DNA of 54,402 nucleotides from Desulfocapsa sp. (GTDB lineage: Bacteria; Desulfobacterota; Desulfobulbia; Desulfobulbales; Desulfocapsaceae). A model generated the notes under the pieces. That model worked only from the letters and a program-made list of their open reading frames with translations, had not been told where the DNA came from and did no database searches. The stretch lies in the NCBI GenBank assembly GCA_022712975.1, contig JAFLJO010000129.1, positions 1-54,402 on the forward strand. Reading direction: 5' to 3'. This document shows, one piece after another, positions 1-7,710 of this stretch. A program made the position numbers and the translations under genes. Each line of letters starts with the position of its first letter. Positions within the stretch are counted from its first letter, which is position 1.

Positions 1-1
1 G

Positions 2-1390
2 GAAGAGATCGTTGAAGAGTTAGCAGCAGCATTGGATTGCACTGAATGTAAATGCTATCTGGCACTTGGCGCCTCATTCTTTTTCTTTCGCAACCTTCAC
101 CTGCCCTTCTCTGATCGTAAATCCATTGACAAAATCCTCCCCTTCGAGCTGGAAGAGTCCATTGCCGGATCCATCGACAATATGCTCGTCGATATCATAA
201 TTAATCCGGGAACAGGGAAAGAAGTGGAAATTATTGCTGCCATGATCGAACGGAGTCTTCTTGCCCGTTGGCATGCTGCATTTCAGGCTGCGGATATTTT
301 CCCCGAACGTATCCTTCTGTCCGGCCTTCCCACAATCGCACGAATCCTCGAAAATGGAGAACCGCCCGAAGATTTTATTTTCCTGAGCCTCAGATTGGAG
401 GATGCAACACTTTTCCTGTTTTCGGCCGGGAAGCTGCAATTTGTCAGACGCTTGTCCTTTAAACCCTTGACCTTTGATACGGAATCAGCCTCAGGTTTTC
501 TTTTTAATGAGACAAGCGGAGAACTCACAATTCAGGGCACGGAACACAGCGCAGAAGCCTATCAGGAACTTTCTATTGCAGTCAGACAAACTCTTGCACC
601 CTTCGCCATAGCCGCTAATGTTAAGAATATGCCTCTCTATGTTGAGGGGAGTGGCGGCCTGGCCCCCTCTGCTACGTCATGGATAGAAGCAGCTTTTGGT
701 GTTCCATGTCTTGTCTGTGGCCGTGGTGGTCTTCTGCCTCTGCCATCACAACTCCCGAAAGAAACAGAAGTATATGCTGCCTTTCTCACCTCTTGCCTGA
801 GTCTTGGCGCACCAAGAGAAAAATCACATCCCGAATTCGATTTTTGCAAAGAAGATTTTGTACCCTATGACAATGTGGAAAAATATCGAACCATGGGTAA
901 AGCATTTGGTGTTATTCTTATTGCTGCTCTCATTTTTGCACCGGCGTATCTTTTTTATGGAAACAGTGTATTAAGCAAAAAACGGGACGCACTGGTTTCA
1001 GAAATTCACACTGTTTTCAAAGAAACACTTCCAAGCATTAAAAAGATAGTTGATCCACGCCAGCAGCTGCAGGTTGCCATAAACACTGCAAAATTCTCAT
1101 CAGGAAAAGGAGAGGGAACACCACTACCCTATCCGGCGCTTCATGTTCTGCGTGTAATATCTACGCAAATTTCCACATCACTGGATGTTCAACTCACCCG
1201 AATGGTGTACGAGGAGAAGGGGCTACGTCTCATAGGAATTACCGACACCTTTAATACCGTGGACAACATGAAAAAGAGCCTTGAACAATCAGAGGAATTT
1301 GTCTCTGTCACCATCAGTTCAGCCAATATGAACCCTAAAGACAATACAATCCGTTTTGAACTGAAACTGGATCTGGGAGAGTCGGAATAA
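2..1390 (+). CDS. gspL: Type II secretion system protein GspL, 5' partial
   Basis: The frame is open to the left edge of the window, so the true start lies upstream; a TTG at 32 is only an internal codon. GspL is the inner-membrane T2SS platform protein that recruits the GspE ATPase. Visible layout: a cytoplasmic actin-like (PilM-type) region over roughly the first 280 residues, one membrane segment at nt 900-960 (sequence around FGVILIAALIFAPAYLFY), then a periplasmic region of about 140 residues like the ferredoxin-like GspL C-terminus. It overlaps gspM by one base (TAATG). The identification rests on architecture plus the neighbours gspM, gspC, gspD and gspE. A fused PilM/PilN protein of a type IV pilus would look similar, but the single-chain layout favours GspL. 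Confidence 0.82.
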   Translation, partial: EEIVEELAAALDCTECKCYLALGASFFFFRNLHLPFSDRKSIDKILPFELEESIAGSIDNMLVDIIINPGTGKEVEIIAAMIERSLLARWHAAFQAADIFPERILLSGLPTIARILENGEPPEDFIFLSLRLEDATLFLFSAGKLQFVRRLSFKPLTFDTESASGFLFNETSGELTIQGTEHSAEAYQELSIAVRQTLAPFAIAANVKNMPLYVEGSGGLAPSATSWIEAAFGVPCLVCGRGGLLPLPSQLPKETEVYAAFLTSCLSLGAPREKSHPEFDFCKEDFVPYDNVEKYRTMGKAFGVILIAALIFAPAYLFYGNSVLSKKRDALVSEIHTVFKETLPSIKKIVDPRQQLQVAINTAKFSSGKGEGTPLPYPALHVLRVISTQISTSLDVQLTRMVYEEKGLRLIGITDTFNTVDNMKKSLEQSEEFVSVTISSANMNPKDNTIRFELKLDLGESE

Positions 1391-1977
1391 TGAAACTCTC
1401 TTCTTTTTCCTCATCTGCGCCCGTTCAGTCCCTGCTTGAAAAAAGCGGCTGGCACCGTATGTCCAGGCAGGAACAACTTATGGTGGCCGGTCTGATTGTG
1501 ATTGTTACCGCCATTCTTCTATTTCATTTTATTTTTTCACCACTTCTGGAATCAAGGCAGCGCCTACAGAAATCCCTTGTTACAAAGAACATAGAGCTGC
1601 AGCAAATGCATGATATGCAGCAGGAGTATCGAAGCCTACAGCTTCAGTCCGGTAATATCCAGGAACGGATCAGGAAAAGACCAAAGAACTTCACCCTCTT
1701 TTCCTATATTGAGAAACAGGCCACAGTTGCCAAGGTAAAAAGCAATATTAAGTACCTGAAACCCAGTGAAATCAACAAGGAAGGTGATCTCGATGAATCA
1801 CGGGTGGATATGAAACTGCAAAGGATTAGCACCGCAAGCCTTGTGAACTTCCTGAAAGGTCTGGAATCGGAAAAAAATGTCGTCTTTATTAATCGAATCT
1901 CCATCCAGGAACATGGGAAAGACCAGGGCTATCTGAATGTTGTCATACAAGTCATCACCTTTAAATTTGAATCTTAA
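1390..1977 (+). CDS. gspM: Type II secretion system protein GspM
   Basis: A 195-residue bitopic inner-membrane protein. A short cytoplasmic N-terminus is followed by one membrane segment at about residues 30-50 (LMVAGLIVIVTAILLFHF), a charged Gln/Glu/Arg-rich coiled coil at about 50-95, and a small periplasmic alpha/beta domain. This is the GspM/PilO layout; GspM dimerises with GspL under the secretion ATPase. Its ATG overlaps the gspL stop by one base and gspC follows 9 bases later, so it is translationally coupled within the operon. Sequence conservation in this family is weak, so the call depends on topology and position. Confidence 0.8.
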   Translation: MKLSSFSSSAPVQSLLEKSGWHRMSRQEQLMVAGLIVIVTAILLFHFIFSPLLESRQRLQKSLVTKNIELQQMHDMQQEYRSLQLQSGNIQERIRKRPKNFTLFSYIEKQATVAKVKSNIKYLKPSEINKEGDLDESRVDMKLQRISTASLVNFLKGLESEKNVVFINRISIQEHGKDQGYLNVVIQVITFKFES

Positions 1978-1986
1978 CCGGTAACT

Positions 1987-2643
1987 ATGATAAAGCGTTC
2001 TTCCATTATTGTTTCGTGTATTCTGATAACCTGCCTAGCTGCGGGGGGGGGGGCATTCTTTTACAGAACCCTTGATCAGGCGCTTGTGGCAGATAAATCT
2101 GTAAACACAACAACAAGTGGGAAATCCGCTGTAAAGACACCAGGAAAGTCTCCCGCAACACAGGTTGGAAAGGCTCAAAAAGTCAAAAAAAATGAACCCT
2201 ATTCCATAATTACCAAACGTAGTCTCTTTGGCAAGATCGAACAGAAGGAAATACAAAAAGAAACAGCCCCTGCAGAACCACTTAAAGCTACAACGCTGGA
2301 TCTGATTCTACTCGGTACAATTAGCGGTGATGGAAATACCCAGCGGGCGATTATCCAGCAGCAAAGAGACAAAACTCAGGATATTTACCACAAGGGTGAT
2401 GCCGTAGGCTCTGCCATAATTAAAGAAGTAAAGCGTGGGAAAATTATTCTTACTGTGGATGGCAAGGACGAAGTATTGCTTATGAAAGAACCAAAGAGCA
2501 GCCAGGTGCGAAGCAAGGTGAAACCACCAATCCGCAAGAAAAGGGTGAAACCGCCTCAAGCATATGCACCAATAACTGAGGCAGCTATTCCTCTACGGAA
2601 AATAACTTTTAAAACTGACGATACACAGGAAACTGACCAATGA
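1987..2643 (+). CDS. gspC: GspC/PilP-like type II secretion protein, PDZ-less
   Basis: A 218-residue protein with an N-terminal membrane anchor (about residues 6-26), a Lys/Thr/Ser-rich linker, then a compact beta region at about 100-168 (TLDLILLGTISGDGNTQRA to VDGKDEVLLMKE) typical of the GspC homology region that contacts the secretin N0 domain. The C-terminus is a Lys/Pro-rich tail with no PDZ or coiled-coil domain, so the protein is shorter than the roughly 270-300 residue enterobacterial GspC. It starts 9 bases after gspM and its stop overlaps the gspD start (ATGA). A run of 11 G at 2043-2053 lies in the codons for Ala-Gly-Gly-Gly in the membrane anchor; slippage there would frameshift the gene. 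PilP is the alternative name. Confidence 0.75.
   Translation: MIKRSSIIVSCILITCLAAGGGAFFYRTLDQALVADKSVNTTTSGKSAVKTPGKSPATQVGKAQKVKKNEPYSIITKRSLFGKIEQKEIQKETAPAEPLKATTLDLILLGTISGDGNTQRAIIQQQRDKTQDIYHKGDAVGSAIIKEVKRGKIILTVDGKDEVLLMKEPKSSQVRSKVKPPIRKKRVKPPQAYAPITEAAIPLRKITFKTDDTQETDQ
2043..2053 (+). repeat. Homopolymer of 11 G inside gspC
   Basis: Eleven consecutive G bases early in gspC, about 57 bases after the start codon. In frame it encodes GCG GGG GGG GGG. Tracts of this length are classic slipped-strand mispairing sites; gain or loss of one G would truncate GspC. The length as given keeps the frame open. Confidence 0.9.
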
Positions 2644-4931
2644 TCTCTCTTAGCACCGGAATTGTTTCAAATACAGCCAAGCTACTGCTACTTTTTCTCT
2701 GTTGCGCAGTGTTCTGCAGCCCTTTCACATTAGTGGCTGCCGAGAATGAAAAAAAACCGGCTGCACCACCAACCGCAGAAAAATCCCAACGCTTTATCAC
2801 CATCGACTTTGATAAAGTGGATATCCTCCTCTTCATCAAGTATATCAGCGAGCTTACAGGAAAAAACTTCATAATCGACAAGGCGGTAAAGGGAACTGTC
2901 TCTATCATTTCTCCAACCAAAATTTCAGAAGAGGAGGCCTTTCAGGTCTTTGAATCAGTCCTTGCCGTGAATGGCTTTACCACTGTTCAGGCTGGTGTTG
3001 TGACCAAAATCATGCCTTCAGTGAAAGCACGGACTGTAAATATTGACACGCTGCACCATGGAGAACTTTCCACGCCGCAAGATAGGATTGTAACCCAGCT
3101 TATTCCTCTTGTCCATACAACACCCACCGAGATGAAAAAGGTGCTGGCCCCTCTTGTTTCCAAAACCTCAGTGGTTATTGCACACACTCAATCAGGCATA
3201 CTGATAGTCACAGATACTCTTTCAAATATTCAAAAACTTCTCTCGATTATTTCATCGCTTGATGTGGACTATTCCAGTGATGAACTTGAAGTTATTATTC
3301 TTGAACATGCAACAGCCATAACCATTGCCACCACCATCAATTCAATCTTTCGCCGTACAGCAGCACCAAAAAAAGGTGCCATTGCCAAGGCCGGAGTAAC
3401 AGTGGTTCCCTATGATCGAATCAATGCTCTGATTGTCCTTGCTGGCCCTGGTGATATACTCCGGGTCAAGCGCTTGATTGCCATGCTTGATACAAAACCG
3501 GAAAAAGATGAGGGAAATATTCGGGTGGTTTATCTTCAGCACGCAACAGCAAAGGAATTGTCAGCAGTCCTTACAAGCTTACCTGGCCAGCAGCCGGCAA
3601 AAGGGAAAGGACCGGGAAAGGCGCCGGCTATTTCCAAAGATGTTAAGATCATGCCCGATGAGGAAACAAACTCTCTGATCATCACTGCATCCCGCTCTGA
3701 GTTCAAGGTTCTGGAAGCTGTTATTAAGAAGCTCGATATCCCAAGGCGTATGGTATACCTCGAAGCATTGATCCTGGAAGTTGATACAGAAAGCAATTTT
3801 GATGTGGGAGTTAAGTGGATAGGATCCGGCGGGTATGACAACGATACCGGTGTTGTATTTGGCAGCTTTGGGGGGGGCGAGGGTTTTAACATGGGCCAGA
3901 CAATTTCCTCTACTACCGAAGGGGTAGCAACTGTCGGTAGGGGCTTTAGCCTTGGAGTCCTGCAACAGGGTATTAAGATCGCCGGAGTTACTTTTCCCAA
4001 TATTGCAGCTGTACTCAAGGCCTACAAAAACGATTCCAGTATCAATATCATCGCAACCCCACAAATTCTGACTACGGACAACAAAGAAGCCAAAATCAGC
4101 GTTGGTGAGAACATTCCTTACCTGAGCACATCCAATACTGCGGACACATCTGAAAGAGGATATGAACAGTATGAATATAAAGATGTTGCCACCACATTAA
4201 CAATCACTCCTCAAATTAATCAAGCCGATACCCTGCGTCTTGAAATAGCTACAGAAGTCAGTAAAATCAAATCATTGGGTGAAGGAGGAGTCCGGCCAAC
4301 CACCTTTAAACGAACAGCTACAACCACAGTGCTGGTTCAGGATGCTGATACCATAGTTATTGGTGGTATTATTGGCCATGATGCTTCCGAAGGTGAAACG
4401 AAAATACCATTTCTTGGAGATATTCCGCTCTTGGGATGGCTCTTTAAAAGCCAGAGCAGCACCCACAGAAAAACAAATATGTTTATCTTTATTACTCCTC
4501 ATATTGTTAAAAATCCCGCTGATATGGCAAGGATTACTCTGACCAAGGAAGAACAGCTAGACAAGGTTATGCCTGCAGTCAAAGAACACCTTCACCGCCA
4601 AATCAACCTTGACCATGCTATGAGTCTATCCGATATTGGATTCCAGAAACTGCAGAAAAAAAATTATGAACAGGCACGAAACTTTTTCAATGAAGCTCTT
4701 GAAATAAAACCGGACTCTCCACATGCGCTGATGAATCTTGGGGTTATCTGCGAGCATGAGGGCAAGACTGATGAAGCTATCAAGTATTATCAGAGAGTTG
4801 TTGATAGTGTAACCAGCAGTGAAACAGGTGAAAATGAAGGAGGAGAGCCAATGGGAATGAACCTTGTACCAATCTGTAAAGACAATATTGAACGACTCTT
4901 GAAGGGTCAGGATACCCGGTCATATGAGTAA
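2640..4931 (+). CDS. gspD: Type II secretion secretin GspD with C-terminal TPRs
   Basis: A 763-residue outer-membrane secretin that forms the T2SS exit channel. A signal peptide covers about residues 1-33. An N0 domain follows (about 50-125), then three ring-building N domains (about 150-370), and the secretin domain from about 370 to 640 with the conserved motif IPFLGDIPLLGWLF near residue 588. The last 100 residues hold two tetratricopeptide repeats (about 661-725: SLSDIGFQKLQKKNYEQA and SPHALMNLGVICEHEGKT) instead of a pilotin-binding S domain. The TPRs would probably sit at the outer membrane and could bind a pilotin or assembly partner; that is inference. The start overlaps the gspC stop by 4 bases. 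A G8 run at 3870-3877 codes for a Gly-rich loop. Confidence 0.93.
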   Translation: MISLSTGIVSNTAKLLLLFLCCAVFCSPFTLVAAENEKKPAAPPTAEKSQRFITIDFDKVDILLFIKYISELTGKNFIIDKAVKGTVSIISPTKISEEEAFQVFESVLAVNGFTTVQAGVVTKIMPSVKARTVNIDTLHHGELSTPQDRIVTQLIPLVHTTPTEMKKVLAPLVSKTSVVIAHTQSGILIVTDTLSNIQKLLSIISSLDVDYSSDELEVIILEHATAITIATTINSIFRRTAAPKKGAIAKAGVTVVPYDRINALIVLAGPGDILRVKRLIAMLDTKPEKDEGNIRVVYLQHATAKELSAVLTSLPGQQPAKGKGPGKAPAISKDVKIMPDEETNSLIITASRSEFKVLEAVIKKLDIPRRMVYLEALILEVDTESNFDVGVKWIGSGGYDNDTGVVFGSFGGGEGFNMGQTISSTTEGVATVGRGFSLGVLQQGIKIAGVTFPNIAAVLKAYKNDSSINIIATPQILTTDNKEAKISVGENIPYLSTSNTADTSERGYEQYEYKDVATTLTITPQINQADTLRLEIATEVSKIKSLGEGGVRPTTFKRTATTTVLVQDADTIVIGGIIGHDASEGETKIPFLGDIPLLGWLFKSQSSTHRKTNMFIFITPHIVKNPADMARITLTKEEQLDKVMPAVKEHLHRQINLDHAMSLSDIGFQKLQKKNYEQARNFFNEALEIKPDSPHALMNLGVICEHEGKTDEAIKYYQRVVDSVTSSETGENEGGEPMGMNLVPICKDNIERLLKGQDTRSYE
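3870..3877 (+). repeat. Homopolymer of 8 G inside gspD
   Basis: Eight consecutive G bases coding for a Phe-Gly-Gly-Gly-Glu loop in the secretin. It is shorter than the gspC tract and therefore a weaker slippage candidate. Confidence 0.85.
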
Positions 4932-4946
4932 GAGAAGTTGTCAGTA

Positions 4947-4965
4947 ACTGAACACTGAACACTGA
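4947..4965 (+). repeat. Short tandem repeat of ACTGAAC between gspD and gspE
   Basis: Two full copies and a partial third copy of the heptamer ACTGAAC lie in the 129-base gspD-gspE gap, followed by GATAAC and the palindrome GGCCGGCC. The function is unknown. There is no clear terminator here, so gspE is probably still co-transcribed. Confidence 0.6.
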
Positions 4966-5060
4966 TAACTCAGGCCGGCCACATACCAGATATTCCGATA
5001 CCAGATTACCCTCACAACAAAAGAAAAAAGCCCAAAACTCCACTCACGAGGTCTGCATCA

Positions 5061-6746
5061 ATGCAACAATCTGAAAAATTTTTCATTGAAAAATTAGGTA
5101 TCCCCGAAGAAGAGGTACACCAGGCATTTGAATTGCATCAGGAAAAGGGCAGTTCGCTGGTGCGTTCTCTGGCACGCCAGAACGTTGAGAATGAGCTTAG
5201 CCTCCTGCAGAAACTTGGCCGGGAACTTGCGATGGAATATACATTTTCCCTTCCGGTTGATATCCGAACAAACTTTACTTCCTCCATCCCCATAGCTTTT
5301 CTTAAAAAGTATATCATGGTTCCTGTTACAACAGGAGATGATGAATTTATTGCCATTAACGATCCATTTAACTATCAACCCATAGATGAACTCCGTCACA
5401 TCCTGAACTGGAATGGAATACGTCAGGTACTCTGCCCGAAAGCGGCCATCATTTCAGCAATCAACTTTGCCTATGACATGACCCAGAATAGTGCTGAAGA
5501 GGTTATGCAGGAGATTGATGAAGAGGATCCTGAAGCGCTGTTCTCCGAAATCGAGGAAACAGGAGACCTGCTTGATGACACCAGCGACTCACCGGTTATC
5601 CGGCTGGTTAACCTGATGTTCTCTCAGGCTGTGCGGGACAAAGCATCGGATATCCATATTGAACCCTACCGGAATTATCTAAAAATTCGCCAACGGCTGG
5701 ATGGTATCCTCTATGATATGCTCAGTCCTCCAAAACATGTGCAGTCTGCCCTGATTTCCAGAATCAAGGTTATGGCCGACCTGAACATTGCTGAGAAACG
5801 GTTGCCACAGGATGGCCGCATAGAGCTGAAAGTTGGCAACAAAGAAGTGGATATTCGTGTCTCCACACTGCCGACTGCTTTTGGCGAACGTGTCGTACTG
5901 CGATTACTTGATAAATCTTCCGTACTCCTGTCGCTCACAGATCTTGGTATGCCAGATGACCGCTTTGCTCCGTTCCAGGAACAGATAAAAGCAGCCAATG
6001 GTATTGTGCTTGTTACCGGTCCTACAGGAAGCGGAAAAACCACTACTCTGTATGCAGCACTCACCTCTATCAACAAAACTGATATCAATATTATTACGGT
6101 GGAGGATCCCATTGAATATCGGATCAACGGGATTGGTCAGGTTCAGGTCAACCCGAAAATAGATCTCACCTTTGCATCTGGTCTGCGTTCCATTGTCCGT
6201 CAGGACCCCGATGTCATTCTTGTGGGTGAGATCCGTGATTCTGAAACAGCACAAATCGCCATCCAGTCAGCACTTACCGGACATCTGGTGTTTTCTACTC
6301 TGCATACCAATGATTCTGCCAGTGCCATTACACGCCTGATTGATATGGGTATTGAGCCGTTTTTGATTGCCTCTTCCATTAATGCAATCCTAGCCCAGCG
6401 GCTTGTCCGTATTATCTGTCCCCATTGCAAAGAAAGCTATATTCCTGATCCTGACGCAATAAAAAAACTTGGTCTTTCAGATGAAGAAATGAAAGGGAAA
6501 GTGGTGTACCGCGGAAAAGGATGTGGCAAATGCCACTATACCGGGTTCAAAGGACGCTGCGGTATTTTTGAACTGCTGCTTATGAACCAGCACATGAAGC
6601 ATCTTGTATTAACTACTGCAAACTCCAATGATATTAAAGAGCAGGGAATAAAAAACGGCATGATCACTCTGCGCCGTGACGGTGCAGACAAAGTCCTCAA
6701 TGGCATCACTACCATTGAAGAAGTATTCCGTGTTTCGCAGGAATAG
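5061..6746 (+). CDS. gspE: Type II secretion ATPase GspE
   Basis: A 561-residue cytoplasmic AAA-type secretion ATPase that powers pseudopilus assembly and docks on GspL. An N-terminal GspE/PilB domain (about 1-150) is followed by the ATPase with Walker A GPTGSGKT at 320-327, a Walker B region DPDVILVGEIRD near 382, and the His-box region LTGHLVFSTLHTNDS. A zinc-binding tetracysteine module has C453/C456 and C488/C491 (CPHC, CGKC), as in GspE and PilB. The ATG at 5061 follows a GAGG Shine-Dalgarno element. It closes the visible gspLMCDE block; gspF and the pseudopilins are not downstream and must lie upstream or elsewhere. PilB is the main alternative; the gsp context favours GspE. Confidence 0.92.
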   Translation: MQQSEKFFIEKLGIPEEEVHQAFELHQEKGSSLVRSLARQNVENELSLLQKLGRELAMEYTFSLPVDIRTNFTSSIPIAFLKKYIMVPVTTGDDEFIAINDPFNYQPIDELRHILNWNGIRQVLCPKAAIISAINFAYDMTQNSAEEVMQEIDEEDPEALFSEIEETGDLLDDTSDSPVIRLVNLMFSQAVRDKASDIHIEPYRNYLKIRQRLDGILYDMLSPPKHVQSALISRIKVMADLNIAEKRLPQDGRIELKVGNKEVDIRVSTLPTAFGERVVLRLLDKSSVLLSLTDLGMPDDRFAPFQEQIKAANGIVLVTGPTGSGKTTTLYAALTSINKTDINIITVEDPIEYRINGIGQVQVNPKIDLTFASGLRSIVRQDPDVILVGEIRDSETAQIAIQSALTGHLVFSTLHTNDSASAITRLIDMGIEPFLIASSINAILAQRLVRIICPHCKESYIPDPDAIKKLGLSDEEMKGKVVYRGKGCGKCHYTGFKGRCGIFELLLMNQHMKHLVLTTANSNDIKEQGIKNGMITLRRDGADKVLNGITTIEEVFRVSQE

Positions 6747-6820
6747 TGGGAAATAAACAACTTTCTCTTCTATTTAAGGATGTGCCTGGATAGAGGAATG
6801 ATAAAGATGAAGAGGGAAGA

Positions 6821-7633
6821 GTGGGATTTTTAAAGATTGAAAAGAAGACATTCGTTGTATTTGGGCTTGCCAATAAAAAGTCGGTGGCAGCAGCGATTGC
6901 CAAAGTTCTGGTTGAAGAGGGTGCCAAGGTCATCCATGTGGTCCGCTCGGAACAGCGGGCAGAGGCCGCAAGAAAGTTATTCCCTGACTCTCCTGTCTTT
7001 TTGTGTGATGTGGAGGATGAGGGAAATATTATTCGGGTTCGCAGTGAAATTGGCGAAGCAGTGAATGAGTTAGAGGGAGGTCGTATTGCCGGGCTTGTTC
7101 ATTCCATAGCGTATGCGAACTATTCCGAAGGATTAACACCATTTCATGGTACTCTGAAAAAAGACTTCATCCAAGCCTTTGATATATCCTGTTTTTCTTT
7201 TATTTCCATCTCTAACCATTTTCGTGATCTCTTTGCCCGTGACGCATCTGCTGTAACTATTTCTATCTCTACCACCAGCATGGCTGCAGAAAACTATGGG
7301 TATATGGCCCCAATTAAGGCAGCGCTCAACTCTTCGATCTGTTTCCTTGCCAAGTCCTTTTCTTCGTTTTCCGATGTTCGGTTTAATGCAGTGGCTCCAA
7401 GTCTGCTAAAGACTTCTGCATCTGCTGGAATTCCAGGGTACGTTGACAGTTATCTCTATGCCGAAAAGGCAATCTTACGGAAAAAAGCCCTTCAGACTTC
7501 TGAGGTCGCTGATCTTGCAGCTTTTCTTCTTTCTCCAAGATCATCTGGAATCACTGCCCAGACCATGGTTGTGGATGCAGGAATGTCTGTGAACTATTTT
7601 GATTCTGAAATCGTGAAAGGAACCCTTAGCTGA
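6821..7633 (+). CDS. FabI-like enoyl-ACP reductase / SDR-family oxidoreductase
   Basis: A 270-residue single Rossmann-domain enzyme. The N-terminus [20 protein letters not shown] matches the FabI start pattern, and [13 protein letters not shown] is the FabI-type NAD-binding turn rather than the classical GxxxGxG. The catalytic pair is Y159 and K166, seven residues apart, as FabI Tyr156/Lys163. The second FabI tyrosine (Tyr146 in E. coli) is absent: the aligned stretch reads [10 protein letters not shown]. This may mean a divergent enoyl-ACP reductase (fatty-acid synthesis) or a reductase for another thioester. The start is a GTG just after AGAGGGA; spacing is short but the N-terminal match supports it. 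It stands alone between gspE and a kinase gene. Confidence 0.72.
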   Translation: MGFLKIEKKTFVVFGLANKKSVAAAIAKVLVEEGAKVIHVVRSEQRAEAARKLFPDSPVFLCDVEDEGNIIRVRSEIGEAVNELEGGRIAGLVHSIAYANYSEGLTPFHGTLKKDFIQAFDISCFSFISISNHFRDLFARDASAVTISISTTSMAAENYGYMAPIKAALNSSICFLAKSFSSFSDVRFNAVAPSLLKTSASAGIPGYVDSYLYAEKAILRKKALQTSEVADLAAFLLSPRSSGITAQTMVVDAGMSVNYFDSEIVKGTLS

Positions 7634-7710
7634 CCCAAGCTGTTTGATGTTGCCTGAGGGGCACCGGAACTCTTCTCTAAAATAGGTATTGGATTGTTTG
7701 TACTGTCGAT

